Notes under the pieces: model-generated
What the model was told of the DNA's origin: nothing
Seen by the model: the letters and a program-made list of their open reading frames with translations, nothing else
Database searches by the model: none
Shown: piece by piece, positions 12,001 through 18,691 of the stretch
How positions within the stretch are numbered: the first letter of the stretch is position 1
Layout: each line of letters opens with the position of its first letter
Translations under genes and position numbers: made by a program
From: Flavobacterium soyae
GTDB taxonomy: Bacteria > Bacteroidota > Bacteroidia > Flavobacteriales > Flavobacteriaceae
Direction: 5' to 3'
NCBI RefSeq assembly: GCF_021245985.1
Contig: NZ_JAJQXA010000004.1
Coordinates: forward strand, 186,001 to 250,000
Length of the DNA stretch: 64,000 nt

Positions 12001-14062
12001 ATTATCAGCAGGTAACTATACAATTAACGTTAGAGATAATGTTGGATGTATCGCTACAGCAACAGAAGTATTAGTTGTTCCAGCACCAATCGTGGTTACT
12101 GCAGCAGCAAGTGCTACAACACTAACTTGTTTTGGTGATAAAACTGCAGTAATTACAGTTGATCCTCCAACAGGTGGCCAAGGAAGTAACTATCAGTATA
12201 CTTTAAATATTCTTTCAGCAAATCCAGTTATTACATCTGGACCACAGCTTAGTCCAGTTTTCACAGGATTAGGCGCTGGAACTTACAGTATCACTGTTAC
12301 TGACGGATTTAGTTGTTCTGCAACTTCAACAAACATTGTGATTAGTGAACCAACTGAAGTTATTCCAACTTTAGTAGAAGCTACTTCACAAACATGTTTA
12401 ACTCAGGCAACACTTACTTTAAGTGCGGTGGGCGGAACAGCTCCTTATACTTATAGTACTGATGCTAATTTTGGAACAACTATTGGAACATTCAATGCAT
12501 CAGTTACCTTCCCGGTTGCTGTTGGTAAATACAGCTACTTTGTAAAAGATGCTGTTGGATGTGTTGGGTATGTTTCTAATGAAATCGTAATTGATCCTCT
12601 TGAACCGCTTGATATTGATGTTGATGTTACAAATGCAGTTGTAAAATGTACAGGCGAAGCTACAGGAGTTATCGTAGCTGAGGCTAAAGGAGGTTTAGGA
12701 AACTATATCTATAGACTAGAGGATACTGCAGGAAACATTATCCAAGGTCCTAAAGACAACGGTATTTTTGAAGATTTAGTAATTGGTGATTACATTGTTA
12801 AAGTTGAAAGCGGAGATTGCGATGACACTTCTGCTACAATTACAATCAACGAACCGCCGGTTGCTTTACAAGCTCAGTTTACACCAACTAATGTTTCATG
12901 TTTCGGTGAAAACAATGGTAAAATTGTAGTAACAGCAACAGGTGGAACTGGAGTTATTAAATATGCAATCTCACCAGATTTGAATCAGTTTGATACAATC
13001 AGTGTTTTTGAAAAACTTGCTCCAGGAACATACACTGTAATTGCACAAGATGAAAACGGATGTTATGTAATGACAGACGTGATAATCACGCAGCCTGCAG
13101 CGCCGCTTATAGTTACGCCAGGTTCAATATTAGGTGAACAATGTAAAGGAGATTTAAATGGTGAGTTTACAATTGATATAACAGGAGGAACTGCTCCATA
13201 TACTGTAAGTCTTGACGTATTAGCAGGTCCTTATAGTCCGGTAACAGGAACACAACATACATTCGATAACCTTGCAGGAGGTAACCATACCGCTTATGTT
13301 AAAGATGCAAATGGTTGTAACTATGAAGTTACGGTTCTTGTGCCGCTGCCAGTTGATATCGACCCTAAAGCAGATGTTGTTTATGGTTGCGAAACTAATA
13401 CTGTTACAGTAACTATAGATCCATCTGTAGATTCTAGCGAAGTTGATTATGCTTTGGACGTTCAGGCTGGTCCATATCAATTAGAGAATGAGTTTAAAGA
13501 TGTTGCTCCTGGTACACACGTAATTTATGCCAGACATACTAACGGATGTATTCAGCCAACAGCAAGTTTCACAATCGAGGCATTTGACGAATTAGATATT
13601 CAATTAGCTGCCGGACAACCGGAAATGAACGTAATTTCAGTTGTTGGTATAGGCGGAAGACCGGCTTATGAATACAGTATCAACGGTGGTCCATTTACAT
13701 CTGAAAGTAAATTCAAAATCTACCAGTCTGGTGATTATGTAATAACTGTAAGAGATCAAAACGGATGTACAGATACAATTACGGTTCCAATGACATATAT
13801 TGATGTTTGTCTTGACAATTACTTTACACCAAACGGTACTCACGATGGATGGGGACCTGGTTGTACAAATATTTACACTAATCTTGAGTTTGCGATCTTT
13901 GATAGATACGGACGTCAGATTGCTAAATATCATTATGGTCAAAAATGGGATGGTAGATACAATGGCGAGGAATTACCAACAGGTGATTACTGGTATGTTC
14001 TTAAACTTAATGACGTGAATGATGCAAGAGAGTTTGTTGGACATTTCACTTTATACAGATAA
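2..14062 (+). CDS. sprB: Giant SprB-like gliding motility adhesin, 5' end outside window
   Basis: The frame is open from base 2, so the gene enters from upstream and only its last 4,686 residues are visible. It is almost entirely tandem Thr/Ala/Gly-rich beta-sandwich repeats of about 80-95 residues, each with a conserved pair such as V-x-C-N-G and D-x-x-G-C, as in SprB/CHU-type adhesins. The last 90 residues (from about 13800), with FTPNG, FDRYG, WDG-Y-G and PTGDYWYVL, match the gliding-motility-associated type B sorting domain used by the type IX secretion system. In F. johnsoniae, SprB is a roughly 6,500-residue surface filament moved by the gliding motor. The next gene is sprF-like, as in that species. 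A higher-order repeat of 1.7-1.9 kb is visible at DNA level. The assignment to SprB itself, rather than a paralogue, rests on size and the sprF neighbour. Confidence 0.88.
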   Translation, partial: VQKGAGAPSAASTPITGPTFTYTVTSANADTYTFVITDANGCQATAVTKVDPITSPTVTAVQTNASCNGAADGSVTLTGAGGSGGFTYSNNATTGFTTNPVFNGLAAGSYTFYVKDSKGCTGSAVVTITQPSTLAATVAVVPFTCNASNAKAAGTVTINVTAGTGTAPYEYSFNGSGYSSNNVLTLNDNGANQTYTYAVRDAKGCPVTGSGTLLRLNPPTDLTFASPAVTCTATTTTVTVTAVNGVGALQYETIAPSTVIIAKQTSNSFANLAPGSYTFRVTDANGCYYTEPYIVNPVTPIAITGNKTSDVLCRGGSTGSGIYTVSGNATVGAYTFTLTAGTLGSGTLTQSGNTLTLSNVAAGTYTVQVTDTATGCTNSASIVIGQPAAALAITTAVGTNVNCNNDNSQITITATGGTPNYTYAFAKSPSTVPSSAYGASNVLTVDTNSGADLVWDVYVKDANGCIAKSTVTVILDAMPAITNVTVNNQCTASGSGFTITATATGLAPLTYGIAGSTGAFQTSNIFTVAAGTYTVYVKDKNGCITSAPAATVVYPQLTAAGTVTKELDCTAAPNATITVTIGGGRSTYTYTVQKGAGTPSAASAPITGPTFTYTVTPANADTYTFVITDSNSCTRTAVVTVSPITNPTVTAVQVNASCNGAADGSVTLTGAGGSGGFTYSNNVAGPFTSNPVFTGLAAGSYTFYVKDSKNCSGSAAVTITQPVTLAATVVEVPFSCNASNAKVAGTVTINVTAGTGTAPYEYSFNGSGYSSNNVLTLNDNGANQPYTYSVRDAKGCPVTGSGTLLRLNPPTDLTFAAPAVTCTATTTTVTLTATNGVGTLQYETIAPSPVIVPKQTSNAFANLAPGTYMFKVTDANGCYYTESYTVNPVTPITVLASKLSDVLCNGGNTGSIRLTVGGFGSTYSYTVNGGTAVTGVSTGTVTLPNLTANTYAIVVTDEVTGCTANTSIIINQPAAALSATYTAVNANCFVSTSAVTVTAAGGTPIYRYSFVQDGASAGTYSNNNNANLDPAVNLNWDAYVIDANGCTFKLDITISQDAVPTVTASAAGQCFGVGSYTITATPGAGLVAPLSYSINGGASYQAGNTFVITTPGSYTVRIKDGNGCTADSNVVIVNNALTLNAVLDKDITCSAPTDAQVTLTPAGGIGPFTYTASPNIGSFAGNVFTTNSAGSYTFTVTDSRGCTATSAAVIVTTPVLPEITGVTQTQSINCNGDATAAIAITIDNTKGQAPFVYTVLNTTTGVNYGTQTSGLTSGNYLITVTDAKGCTDTDNIFIAQPTPIVVSRTITPITCGAGGVSLGSITINSVSGGTPNYTYHVTGVNGYNKQITGQTGATAVFEVVDFGLYQIIITDANGCTNIEQNVFVASPPDDLDITVTAPPADCSSLGSAVVAIGAASTNITGNGPFHFAVYTGPGMTYTAPTTLPWYDEDVLGVPAGVNPGSKKTTIPNLLPGVKYTFIVHDAGTGCYYYETATMPIPTNSTLTVSGLAANNVTCKGSNNGNVSLTINSTYPIATPISYEIFNSFTMVSTGVTGTGTVPANGSLTLSNIGALGFGNYVVVIRETAGGTNAGCSIATNTFNITESAIDLSVTASVTKNANCNPNSGIITAVAKDGTAPYTYQLLLSTDPAPTAASAGWASANTFNRNAGNYIAYAKDAYGCIKFAAVTLNKDADPTITAPAEICYDGNPFTIAISGTVDPAIVGGATYSVNGSTFQTSPNFTFNASGTYTLVIKDGNGCTATTTYEVKPQLQLNAALTKELDCTVTPNAEITLTATGGYNTAYTYEYSTDGGLTYTLMPSNVLSTSVLANYTFRVSDAKLPTACQATTTLTLDPIQSTVFTTVQTNVSCNGGSDGTITVNVTSGVGPYQYQLDGGTFQTSNVFTGLTAGTAYIITVRDAKSCDYPSAPITITEPTALTATSVLTTGLTCAAGNVPTKAVVTVTAADGTAPYLYSFDGGTTYTSTNTYEAFAGTTFNVLVKDAKGCIFTLTNGVNIPALNPPTITNITGTPIYCAPAASTTSTVTITTTNGVGTLAYAILSPASATSNVSGAASGIFTSLAPDTYLFEVTDANGCKDQKSYTVDPVTNITVAGQLVSNVVCNGDGNGAVKFTVANFGGTYTAALTAGTGTVAQTGNIVDVTGLVPGTYTLEVTDDVTQCTATASVIVTEPAVLNLNLVSNVNANCNFGAKVEVIASGGTPNYTYAFVQDGVAPVAADYTNSASAVLAPATNTQWDVYAKDANGCIVKRDVTIATDALPTINSSAGLYCYTGGPVPITITGTYVGTPTYSIGNGYQASPNFVLNAPGNYTFYIKDGNGCIVSSPYTLNQELLLQAALTQDLTCAGSASITLLATQGTTTYTGFEVDFNGGGYVAATSPYTAAAAGTYTFRVTDSQGCQAVSIPVVVTPTTTPTATLAQTNVSCIGGNDGSIIVTAANGITPYQYSINGGAFQASNIFTGLTAGTYNIVVRDAKQCSSVSIQATITEPTALAATAVLTQGLTCGTGNATQPAVVTINVTAGTGTAPYQYSFNGGTNYSTANTFTTYNAGTVTAYVKDANNCIIAVPVTITIPALNAPTNMDITGTPIYCAPAASTTSTVTISNVINGVTPLQYEILSPIVVAKQTSAVFAGLTADTYLFQVTDANGCTYQESYTINPVTNITVAGQLVSDVTCNGNANGAVKFTVANYTGTYTAVLTAGTGTLTQTGNTVNVTGLVPGTYTLEVTDDVTQCTATASVVVAQPAVLNLNLVSNVNANCNFGAKIEVIASGGTPVYKYVFVQDGVTPNVLDYDTVANAVLDPTVNTQWDVYAMDANGCTTKLDVTIATDALPTINSSAGLYCYTGGPVPITITGTYVGTPTYSIGNGYQSSPNFVLNAPGNYTFYIKDGNGCIVSSPYTLNQELLLQAALTQDLTCAGSAVITLLATQGTHTYAGFEVDFNGGGYVAATSPYTAAADGTYTFRVTDSQGCQAVSIPVVVTPTTTPTATFTQTNVSCVGDNDGSIIITAANGVIPYEYNINGGAFQASNIFTGLTAGTYNIVVRDAKQCSSVSIPVTITEPAALAATAVLTQGLTCGAGNAAQPAVVTINVTAGTGTAPYQYSFNGGTNYSAANTFTTYNAGTVTAYVKDANNCTIAVPVSITIPALDPPTIDSVTGTDIWCTPAANTTSTVTVTVSNGVGALHYEILLPASAVTNVSGAANGIFTGLTADTYLFQVTDENGCKDEMYYTVDPLENITIAGLLVNDVSCNGGSNGSVKFDVDNFSGAYTAALIGGPATGTLTQVGKVVTLTNLPVGTYTVEVTDTTSGCTASASVIVGEPSALTLTVASNVNANCNSGAQVSVTAAGGTPNYQYAFVAGAGTPTAADYTNSNSAVLDPAVNLNWRAYVLDLKGCETFIPITIAVDPLPSAITANVTSQCPTAAGEYTFTVTVGSGVAPYEYSIGAGFQTSPTFTVNAAGTYDITVRDANGCTATAAAAVTISPALQLETTVTTLPSCTFNNGVITATATGGSAPANYRYTLDGGVIVNTTPAVFNNVAPGTHVIRVRDVLTTCTFDVTIEIAPATVITGLALVGTNVSCRGNSDGSIMANIAPSAPGVNDNPVYTYTLTGTTVLGAAVNIPAQTQNIFDNLQAGDYTVTVTSGRGCVDSEDIRILEPNVITVNAPVITQYNCTTGTNTSNYAVITVNNVTGGSGTYTIYEFFKNGILVQKGTDNAYTESDFTGGNYTVNVYDDKGCMGSSTGTITVNPFIRLDEINVAVNTAVTCISNEDITVTVTSIGGTPALLNYNVAGTDGNTYNQSNTNGVFTGLTIGNYLITVTNPATGCSIVQAHYVNDPNTFDINVTPVNGQICYGTANGSVDLTFVDNQLNPTNDAGAFNYVITGPVPSNGTSANAGPVRISNLTAGQYTVVATLVNNPFCTVSALFTIEQPTAALTVTTAKSDITCVTGNNDGEITASAAGGWDNKYEYQLVLNGTTLVDYSAQFVWSGLSAGNYTINVRDNVGCIATATEVLVVPAPIVVTAAASATTLTCFGDKTAVITVDPPTGGQGSNYQYTLNILSANPVITSGPQLSPVFTGLGAGTYSITVTDGFSCSATSTNIVISEPTEVIPTLVEATSQTCLTQATLTLSAVGGTAPYTYSTDANFGTTIGTFNASVTFPVAVGKYSYFVKDAVGCVGYVSNEIVIDPLEPLDIDVDVTNAVVKCTGEATGVIVAEAKGGLGNYIYRLEDTAGNIIQGPKDNGIFEDLVIGDYIVKVESGDCDDTSATITINEPPVALQAQFTPTNVSCFGENNGKIVVTATGGTGVIKYAISPDLNQFDTISVFEKLAPGTYTVIAQDENGCYVMTDVIITQPAAPLIVTPGSILGEQCKGDLNGEFTIDITGGTAPYTVSLDVLAGPYSPVTGTQHTFDNLAGGNHTAYVKDANGCNYEVTVLVPLPVDIDPKADVVYGCETNTVTVTIDPSVDSSEVDYALDVQAGPYQLENEFKDVAPGTHVIYARHTNGCIQPTASFTIEAFDELDIQLAAGQPEMNVISVVGIGGRPAYEYSINGGPFTSESKFKIYQSGDYVITVRDQNGCTDTITVPMTYIDVCLDNYFTPNGTHDGWGPGCTNIYTNLEFAIFDRYGRQIAKYHYGQKWDGRYNGEELPTGDYWYVLKLNDVNDAREFVGHFTLYR

Positions 14063-14105
14063 CAAAATATAGCCCCTTATGATGTTATCTAAAAAAATTA
14101 TTACA

Positions 14106-15080
14106 ATGAAAAAGTTTATTTTATCCTTAGTACTCATGGCTGTAACAACAAGTTACAGCCAAGAGTTAAACCTACCAGTTTTTACTCAGTATCTGGCTGA
14201 TAACCCTTTTGTGCTTTCTCCTGCTTATGCAGGTATTGGTGATAACCTTAGAATTAGAGCCAATGGTTTAACACAATGGGTTGGAATTAAAGATGCACCG
14301 CAGAACCAGTCGCTTTATGCCGATTTCAGAATCTTAGATCGTTCGGGTGTGGGTATATCGCTTTATAACGATAAAAACGGATATACCAGGCAAACCGGAG
14401 CTAAAGTTTCTTTTGCGCATCACCTTATCTTAGACTATTATTCTAAACAGTATTTGTCTTTTGGTATTTCATACAATTTCAATACGTTTAGAATTGATAC
14501 TGATGAGTTTAATACCACAATCAATCATCCTGTAATTGATCCTACTGTTACAGATAATCGTTACAATGCAAACAACAACTTTGACATTAGTGCCTTGTAC
14601 CGAAATAAAGACTTTTATTTGAGTTTTAATGCGAATAACGTATTAAAGAAAAATACATCTAAGTATCGTGGAGTAGAACCAAACCTGCTTTCAAACTATC
14701 AGGTTTATACTGGTTATGTTTTCCATGATGCAGAAAACAGCCGTATAGAATATGAGCCATCAATTTTCTATCAGTATTTTGCAAGTGATAAACGTTCAAC
14801 AACCGATTTTAACTTCAAATACAGAAGATACAATCGCTACGAAGACTATTACTGGATAGGGGTTTCATACCGTTTCTTAAACGACCAGTTTCCAAAGCCG
14901 CTATCAATTGGGCCAATGGCAGGTTTTATGAAATCTAAATTTTACTTTGGATATTCTTATCAAATTATGTTCAACGATTTAGGGGCTTACAATTCAGGAA
15001 CACACGTGGTAACCATTGGTTTCGATTTCTTGCAAGCCATCAGTAACTGTCCTTGTACACAGAGTCCGGTACATGATTAA
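14106..15080 (+). CDS. sprF: PorP/SprF family type IX secretion membrane protein
   Basis: A protein of about 324 residues with an N-terminal signal peptide (MKKFILSLVLMAVTTSYSQ), followed by a PorP/SprF-type outer-membrane beta-barrel sequence beginning PVFTQYLADNPFVLSPAYAG, the typical family opening. SprF is needed for secretion of SprB in F. johnsoniae and is thought to act as a dedicated partner for type B sorting domains. The gene follows sprB after about 40 nt, so the pair is very likely co-transcribed. An in-frame ATG at 14079 would add nine residues before the signal peptide. I prefer 14106 because the peptide then begins MKK followed directly by the hydrophobic core. Confidence 0.9.
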   Translation: MKKFILSLVLMAVTTSYSQELNLPVFTQYLADNPFVLSPAYAGIGDNLRIRANGLTQWVGIKDAPQNQSLYADFRILDRSGVGISLYNDKNGYTRQTGAKVSFAHHLILDYYSKQYLSFGISYNFNTFRIDTDEFNTTINHPVIDPTVTDNRYNANNNFDISALYRNKDFYLSFNANNVLKKNTSKYRGVEPNLLSNYQVYTGYVFHDAENSRIEYEPSIFYQYFASDKRSTTDFNFKYRRYNRYEDYYWIGVSYRFLNDQFPKPLSIGPMAGFMKSKFYFGYSYQIMFNDLGAYNSGTHVVTIGFDFLQAISNCPCTQSPVHD

Positions 15081-15167
15081 TCGCCAAAAGACGATTATTT
15101 TAAAATAGGCTGAACAGCCCAAAATTATAAAGCGAGTCGCAATATTATGTGTTTTTACCGCAATAAT

Positions 15168-15198
15168 TTGAAATAAAGATGCAATAGCATTAAATTTG
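15168..15198 (+). promoter_or_regulatory. Predicted promoter of the LytS-type kinase gene
   Basis: TTG at 15168-15170 and TAAATTTG at 15191-15198 are separated by 20 nt, matching the Bacteroidota TTG/TAnnTTTG promoter pattern. The kinase start codon lies 47 nt downstream. Confidence 0.45.
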
Positions 15199-15227
15199 AG
15201 TCATATCATTTTGGTTGTCAAAACGGT

Positions 15228-15247
15228 ATAAATCAAGTTTGATTTAT
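15228..15247. promoter_or_regulatory. Perfect 20-bp palindrome overlapping a start codon
   Basis: Arms ATAAATCAA and TTGATTTAT are separated by two bases, and the right arm runs into the ATG of the LytS-type kinase gene at 15246. It could be a repressor site or an RNA hairpin hiding the start. Its function is unknown. Confidence 0.35.
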
Positions 15248-16343
15248 GAAAGCAAAATTTTCACTTTATGCGAAACATATAGTTCTGTGCCTCGCTTTTT
15301 TATTTTTACCGTACGCATTCACATCGACAAATACAGTTTTTTCACTGCCGCATTTGTACTCAAATGCACATGATCGTATTTATTTGTTTATCTATTTTAC
15401 ACTCCTTTGTTTCTTTTACTTTAACTACTATTATTTAATTCCAAGATTATACTTTTCAGAAAAAAAGCTTTTGTACTATCTTATAATAACAATTTTTCTT
15501 CTTTTTTTTCTTTGGATTTCTACTGTTTTAGATCACCCAAGCCGAAATTTTTTGGATTTTAGAGATTATCCCGGAAAAATATTAAATCATCCAAAACCAT
15601 TTGATGGGAGATTTCCGCCTCCGCCGCCTCCACATAGAAACGAACCAATGCCTTTTGAGTTCATCGGAAGCCCGCCTACACAATATGGACACACAACCCT
15701 TGTTTATTTAATAGGCGTAGTCTCTAGTCTGCTTTTTGCCATTTCCGGAAGATTGCAGAGTGTTGAAAAAGAAAAAGTAAAATCGGAGCTGGCATTTTTA
15801 AAAGCACAGATAAACCCGCATTTCTTGTTCAATACCCTAAACAGCATTTATGCACTGGCTTTAAAAAAAGACAACAAAACGGCAGACGCTGTAGTTCAGC
15901 TGTCTGAGTTAATGCGTTATATAATGACCAATTCAAATGATGAGGTTATTGAATTAAGCAAGGAAATCAATTACATTAATAATTTCATTTCACTTCAAAA
16001 AACACGTTTAGGAAACACAGTAAACGTAGATTATAATGTAACCGGAAATACTTTTGGTAAAGTAATTACACCGCTCATTTTGATTTCATTTATTGAAAAC
16101 GCATTCAAGTATGGAGTAAATCCAGATCAGACTTCCGAAATTTGTGTCAAAATTGATATCGACGATGAAATGCTGAATTTATATGTCTCTAATAAAAAGA
16201 CATTTTCGGTACAATCAGATTCAGGAATTGGACTTCACAATACAATCGAAAGATTGAAGTTAGTATATCCTAATAAGCACCATTTAAAAATTGAAGATTC
16301 ATTAGAAAAATATATTGTAAACCTGAGCGTTAAAATACGATGA
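15246..16343 (+). CDS. LytS-type sensor histidine kinase
   Basis: A protein of 365 residues. Four hydrophobic segments (about 10-27, 44-66, 76-94 and 150-170) form a membrane domain. A proline-rich loop near residues 123-135 contains six prolines in a row. The cytoplasmic His_kinase domain carries QINPHFLFNTLNS with the likely phospho-acceptor His192, followed by an N-box-like segment (LISFIENAFKYG) and a short GIGLHN ATP-lid motif. This is the usual Bacteroidota LytS/YehU architecture. The stop overlaps the start of the response regulator gene by 4 nt, so the two form a pair. The signal sensed cannot be read from the sequence. Confidence 0.9.
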   Translation: MKAKFSLYAKHIVLCLAFLFLPYAFTSTNTVFSLPHLYSNAHDRIYLFIYFTLLCFFYFNYYYLIPRLYFSEKKLLYYLIITIFLLFFLWISTVLDHPSRNFLDFRDYPGKILNHPKPFDGRFPPPPPPHRNEPMPFEFIGSPPTQYGHTTLVYLIGVVSSLLFAISGRLQSVEKEKVKSELAFLKAQINPHFLFNTLNSIYALALKKDNKTADAVVQLSELMRYIMTNSNDEVIELSKEINYINNFISLQKTRLGNTVNVDYNVTGNTFGKVITPLILISFIENAFKYGVNPDQTSEICVKIDIDDEMLNLYVSNKKTFSVQSDSGIGLHNTIERLKLVYPNKHHLKIEDSLEKYIVNLSVKIR

Positions 16344-17029
16344 TAAAAGCAATAGCATTAGATGACGAACCATTGGCATTAGAAATTCTTCAGAGTTTAT
16401 GTGACACTATTGAGTACATAGAACTGAAGAAAACCTTTACGAAGTCTGATGAAGCATTTAAATATTTAAAAAAATATCCCGTCGATTTATTGTTTCTCGA
16501 TATCAATATGCCTTCCATTTCGGGATTGGATTTCTACAAAAAGCTGCCGCATAAAACAATGGTAATTTTTACAACGGCTTATTCTGAATTTGCTGTTGAA
16601 GGTTTTACGCTCAGCGCAACCGATTATCTGCTAAAACCAATTTCTCTTTCCCGATTTCAGCAGGCGGTCGAAAAGGCTTTTTCACAATGGAAACTGCAAA
16701 ATCAAAACATTGAACAGCAGTATCTCTTTATTCGTGCCGATTATAGTTTGATTAAAATTTTGTTTTCAGATATTTTATATATCGAAGGTTTAGATGATTA
16801 TTTAAAAATCCACATCTTAAATCAAAAAACAGTTGTGGCGAGAATGACCTTAAAAACGATTCTTCAAAAATTGCCCGAAACAGAATTCATAAGAGTCCAT
16901 CGTTCTTTTATTATTCCCATTTCTAAAATTTCTAAAATAAGAAATAAGATAATTTTTATCGGTCAGGCCGAAATTCCAATCAGCGTTAGTTACGAAGAAG
17001 CTTTTTTAAAACTTTTTGACCAAAAGTAG
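16340..17029 (+). CDS. LytTR-family response regulator
   Basis: A protein of 229 residues. The receiver domain (about 1-120) has the acidic pair in LDDEP, the likely phospho-acceptor Asp54 in FLDINMPS, the conserved Thr/Tyr switch in FTTAYSEFAVEGF and Lys in LLKPIS. The C-terminal part (about 130-229) is a LytTR DNA-binding domain with IEGLDDYLKIH and FIRVHRSFII. It overlaps the upstream kinase gene by 4 nt and is its evident partner. LytTR regulators in this phylum often control nearby genes, and the dioxygenase operon follows, but no matching direct repeat was identified as a target. Confidence 0.92.
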   Translation: MIKAIALDDEPLALEILQSLCDTIEYIELKKTFTKSDEAFKYLKKYPVDLLFLDINMPSISGLDFYKKLPHKTMVIFTTAYSEFAVEGFTLSATDYLLKPISLSRFQQAVEKAFSQWKLQNQNIEQQYLFIRADYSLIKILFSDILYIEGLDDYLKIHILNQKTVVARMTLKTILQKLPETEFIRVHRSFIIPISKISKIRNKIIFIGQAEIPISVSYEEAFLKLFDQK

Positions 17030-17196
17030 ATCTTTTGTTTTTTGAAGACTTTTACTACAAAAAAGAAATATTCATCAGTTTACCTCATAAATAACAACTT
17101 TTACCTCAAACTTTTTACAATGCTTTAATTTCGAATAATTTTACTTGAAAACAACTGTTAATCATTCAATTAAAATAACATTTAAACAAAAAAGCA

Positions 17197-17973
17197 ATGA
17201 AAAGAAAAGAGTTTTTAAGAGGTTTGGGTTTAGTGGGAATTGGCTCGTTGGCAATTCCAATCATAAACTCATGTAGTACAGATGACGATTCATCAGATTC
17301 TTCAACCGATACAGATTCATCTTCTGGTTCATCTTCTGGTTCAGGATCGTCTTCAGGTTCAGGTTCATCTTCAGGCGATTGTTCAGTTACATCATCAGAA
17401 ACTGCGGGGCCGTTTCCAACCATTTCACCATCTTCATTAGTAAAATCTGATATTACAATGGACAGAACAGGTGTGGCTTTCACAATAAAAATTACAATAA
17501 AAAACACAAATGCAAGCTGTGCCGTATTAAAAGATGCAATTGTAGATATTTGGCATTGCGACAAAGACGGTTATTATTCAGAATACGGAGGAACTTCAAT
17601 GCAGTCTGTAAATTATACTACAGTTCACTTTTTAAGAGGAAGACAAACTACCGATTCAAACGGTTTGGTTACATTTACCTCAATTTTCCCGGGCTGGTAT
17701 TCTGGAAGAGCAACTCATATTCACGTTCATATTTATAACGCCAGCGGAACTTCACTGCTTGTAACACAAATTGCTTTTCCGGAAGGAACAAACAGTGCAG
17801 TTGTTTTAGTAAACGCTTCAACTGCTAACGGTTATACAAAAGGAATGTCCGGTTACACGTATAATGCTTCAGATAATGTCTTTTCAGATTCTGTGGCAAA
17901 TGAATTATCGACAATAACAGGAAGCGTTAGCGAAGGTTTTGTTTTAACGCATACCATAAACGTTGCCGGTTAA
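17197..17973 (+). CDS. Lipoprotein intradiol ring-cleavage dioxygenase
   Basis: A protein of 258 residues resembling the beta chain of protocatechuate 3,4-dioxygenase, which opens catechol rings using Fe(III). The probable iron ligands are visible: tyrosine in DGYYSEY (126/127), Tyr168 in GWYSGR, and His174 and His176 in THIHVH. The N-terminus (KRKEFLRGLG followed by a hydrophobic stretch and NSC, Cys26) looks like a lipoprotein signal with a Tat-like basic region lacking the second arginine. Residues about 28-60 are an almost pure Ser/Gly/Asp linker. The enzyme is therefore probably exported and surface- or periplasm-anchored, unlike classical cytosolic enzymes. Two small genes follow closely on the same strand. 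The substrate is unknown. Confidence 0.85.
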   Translation: MKRKEFLRGLGLVGIGSLAIPIINSCSTDDDSSDSSTDTDSSSGSSSGSGSSSGSGSSSGDCSVTSSETAGPFPTISPSSLVKSDITMDRTGVAFTIKITIKNTNASCAVLKDAIVDIWHCDKDGYYSEYGGTSMQSVNYTTVHFLRGRQTTDSNGLVTFTSIFPGWYSGRATHIHVHIYNASGTSLLVTQIAFPEGTNSAVVLVNASTANGYTKGMSGYTYNASDNVFSDSVANELSTITGSVSEGFVLTHTINVAG

Positions 17974-17992
17974 TTTTAAATAATAATTTATT

Positions 17993-18691
17993 ATGATAGC
18001 TCAAATTCCTGCACAAATTTACAAGTCAGATTCCAGGGGATTTTTAAATTCAGAAAAATACAACCGTTTTTCGACTTTTAATTTTGAACATTACCAAGAA
18101 TTATCCCGTAAAGCATTTGGATCCTTAAAGGTTTTAAATGAAGTAATATTGGCCCCCCAGCAGCGTATTACTCGATTTATAAATTCAAAAACAAATGTGA
18201 TATTGCTGCCTTTATTTGGCGGAATAGAATATAAGGATAATATTGGTAATGTGGAATTTTTGCATGTGGAGCAGATTAGGGTTCTGGCAGCAGATGAGGA
18301 ATTAACTGTTGAAATTTTTAATCCATACGAAAAGGAGAATGTGAGTTATTTAGAATTTGAATTTCAAATGGAAAAACAGGATTTTAAAAACTATTTTGAG
18401 CAGTATAAATTCGATTTAAGTTCACACAACAAGCTGTATTCATTGTTTGAAATTGAAAGAGCACATGGATTTATTGGTATTTATGACGGAAGAAAAGAGG
18501 GAACTTTTACTTTAAAGAATACTGACAACGGCGTTTTTGTTTTCGTTATTAATGGAGCTTTTGAAATTGAAAACCGGCTTTTAGAAGCAAAAGATGGTTT
18601 GGCAGTCCAAAAAACCGAAACGATAGAGTGGGAGTCTTTGTCGCAAAATGCTATGCTGCTCGTAATCGAAGTTCCTTTAAATTCAAATTAA
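17993..18691 (+). CDS. Pirin-like bicupin protein
   Basis: A protein of 232 residues that resembles the pirin/YhhW family: an N-terminal segment DSRGFLNSEKYNRFSTFNFEHY, then LKVLNEVILAPQQRITRF, then a second beta-rich half from about residue 140 (LFEIERAHGFIGIYDGRKEGTF, ending VFVINGAFEIENRLLEAKDGL). YhhW-type pirins are metal cupins with reported quercetinase activity. The usual histidines of the pirin metal site are poorly preserved here (Q and T replace them in APQQRITRF), so catalytic activity is doubtful. It sits 19 nt after the dioxygenase gene and directly abuts the next gene, so it is probably part of a three-gene operon. Confidence 0.65.
   Translation: MIAQIPAQIYKSDSRGFLNSEKYNRFSTFNFEHYQELSRKAFGSLKVLNEVILAPQQRITRFINSKTNVILLPLFGGIEYKDNIGNVEFLHVEQIRVLAADEELTVEIFNPYEKENVSYLEFEFQMEKQDFKNYFEQYKFDLSSHNKLYSLFEIERAHGFIGIYDGRKEGTFTLKNTDNGVFVFVINGAFEIENRLLEAKDGLAVQKTETIEWESLSQNAMLLVIEVPLNSN

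Noticed and set aside
13800..14018. Forward frame of 72 residues in the sorting-domain region of sprB
   Set aside because: It lies in another frame of an evident gene and has no family match.
314..14062. Repeats inside the sprB-like gene resembling a CRISPR or satellite array
   Set aside because: The repeats are in frame, long and translate into beta-sandwich modules. There is no short direct repeat with unique spacers.
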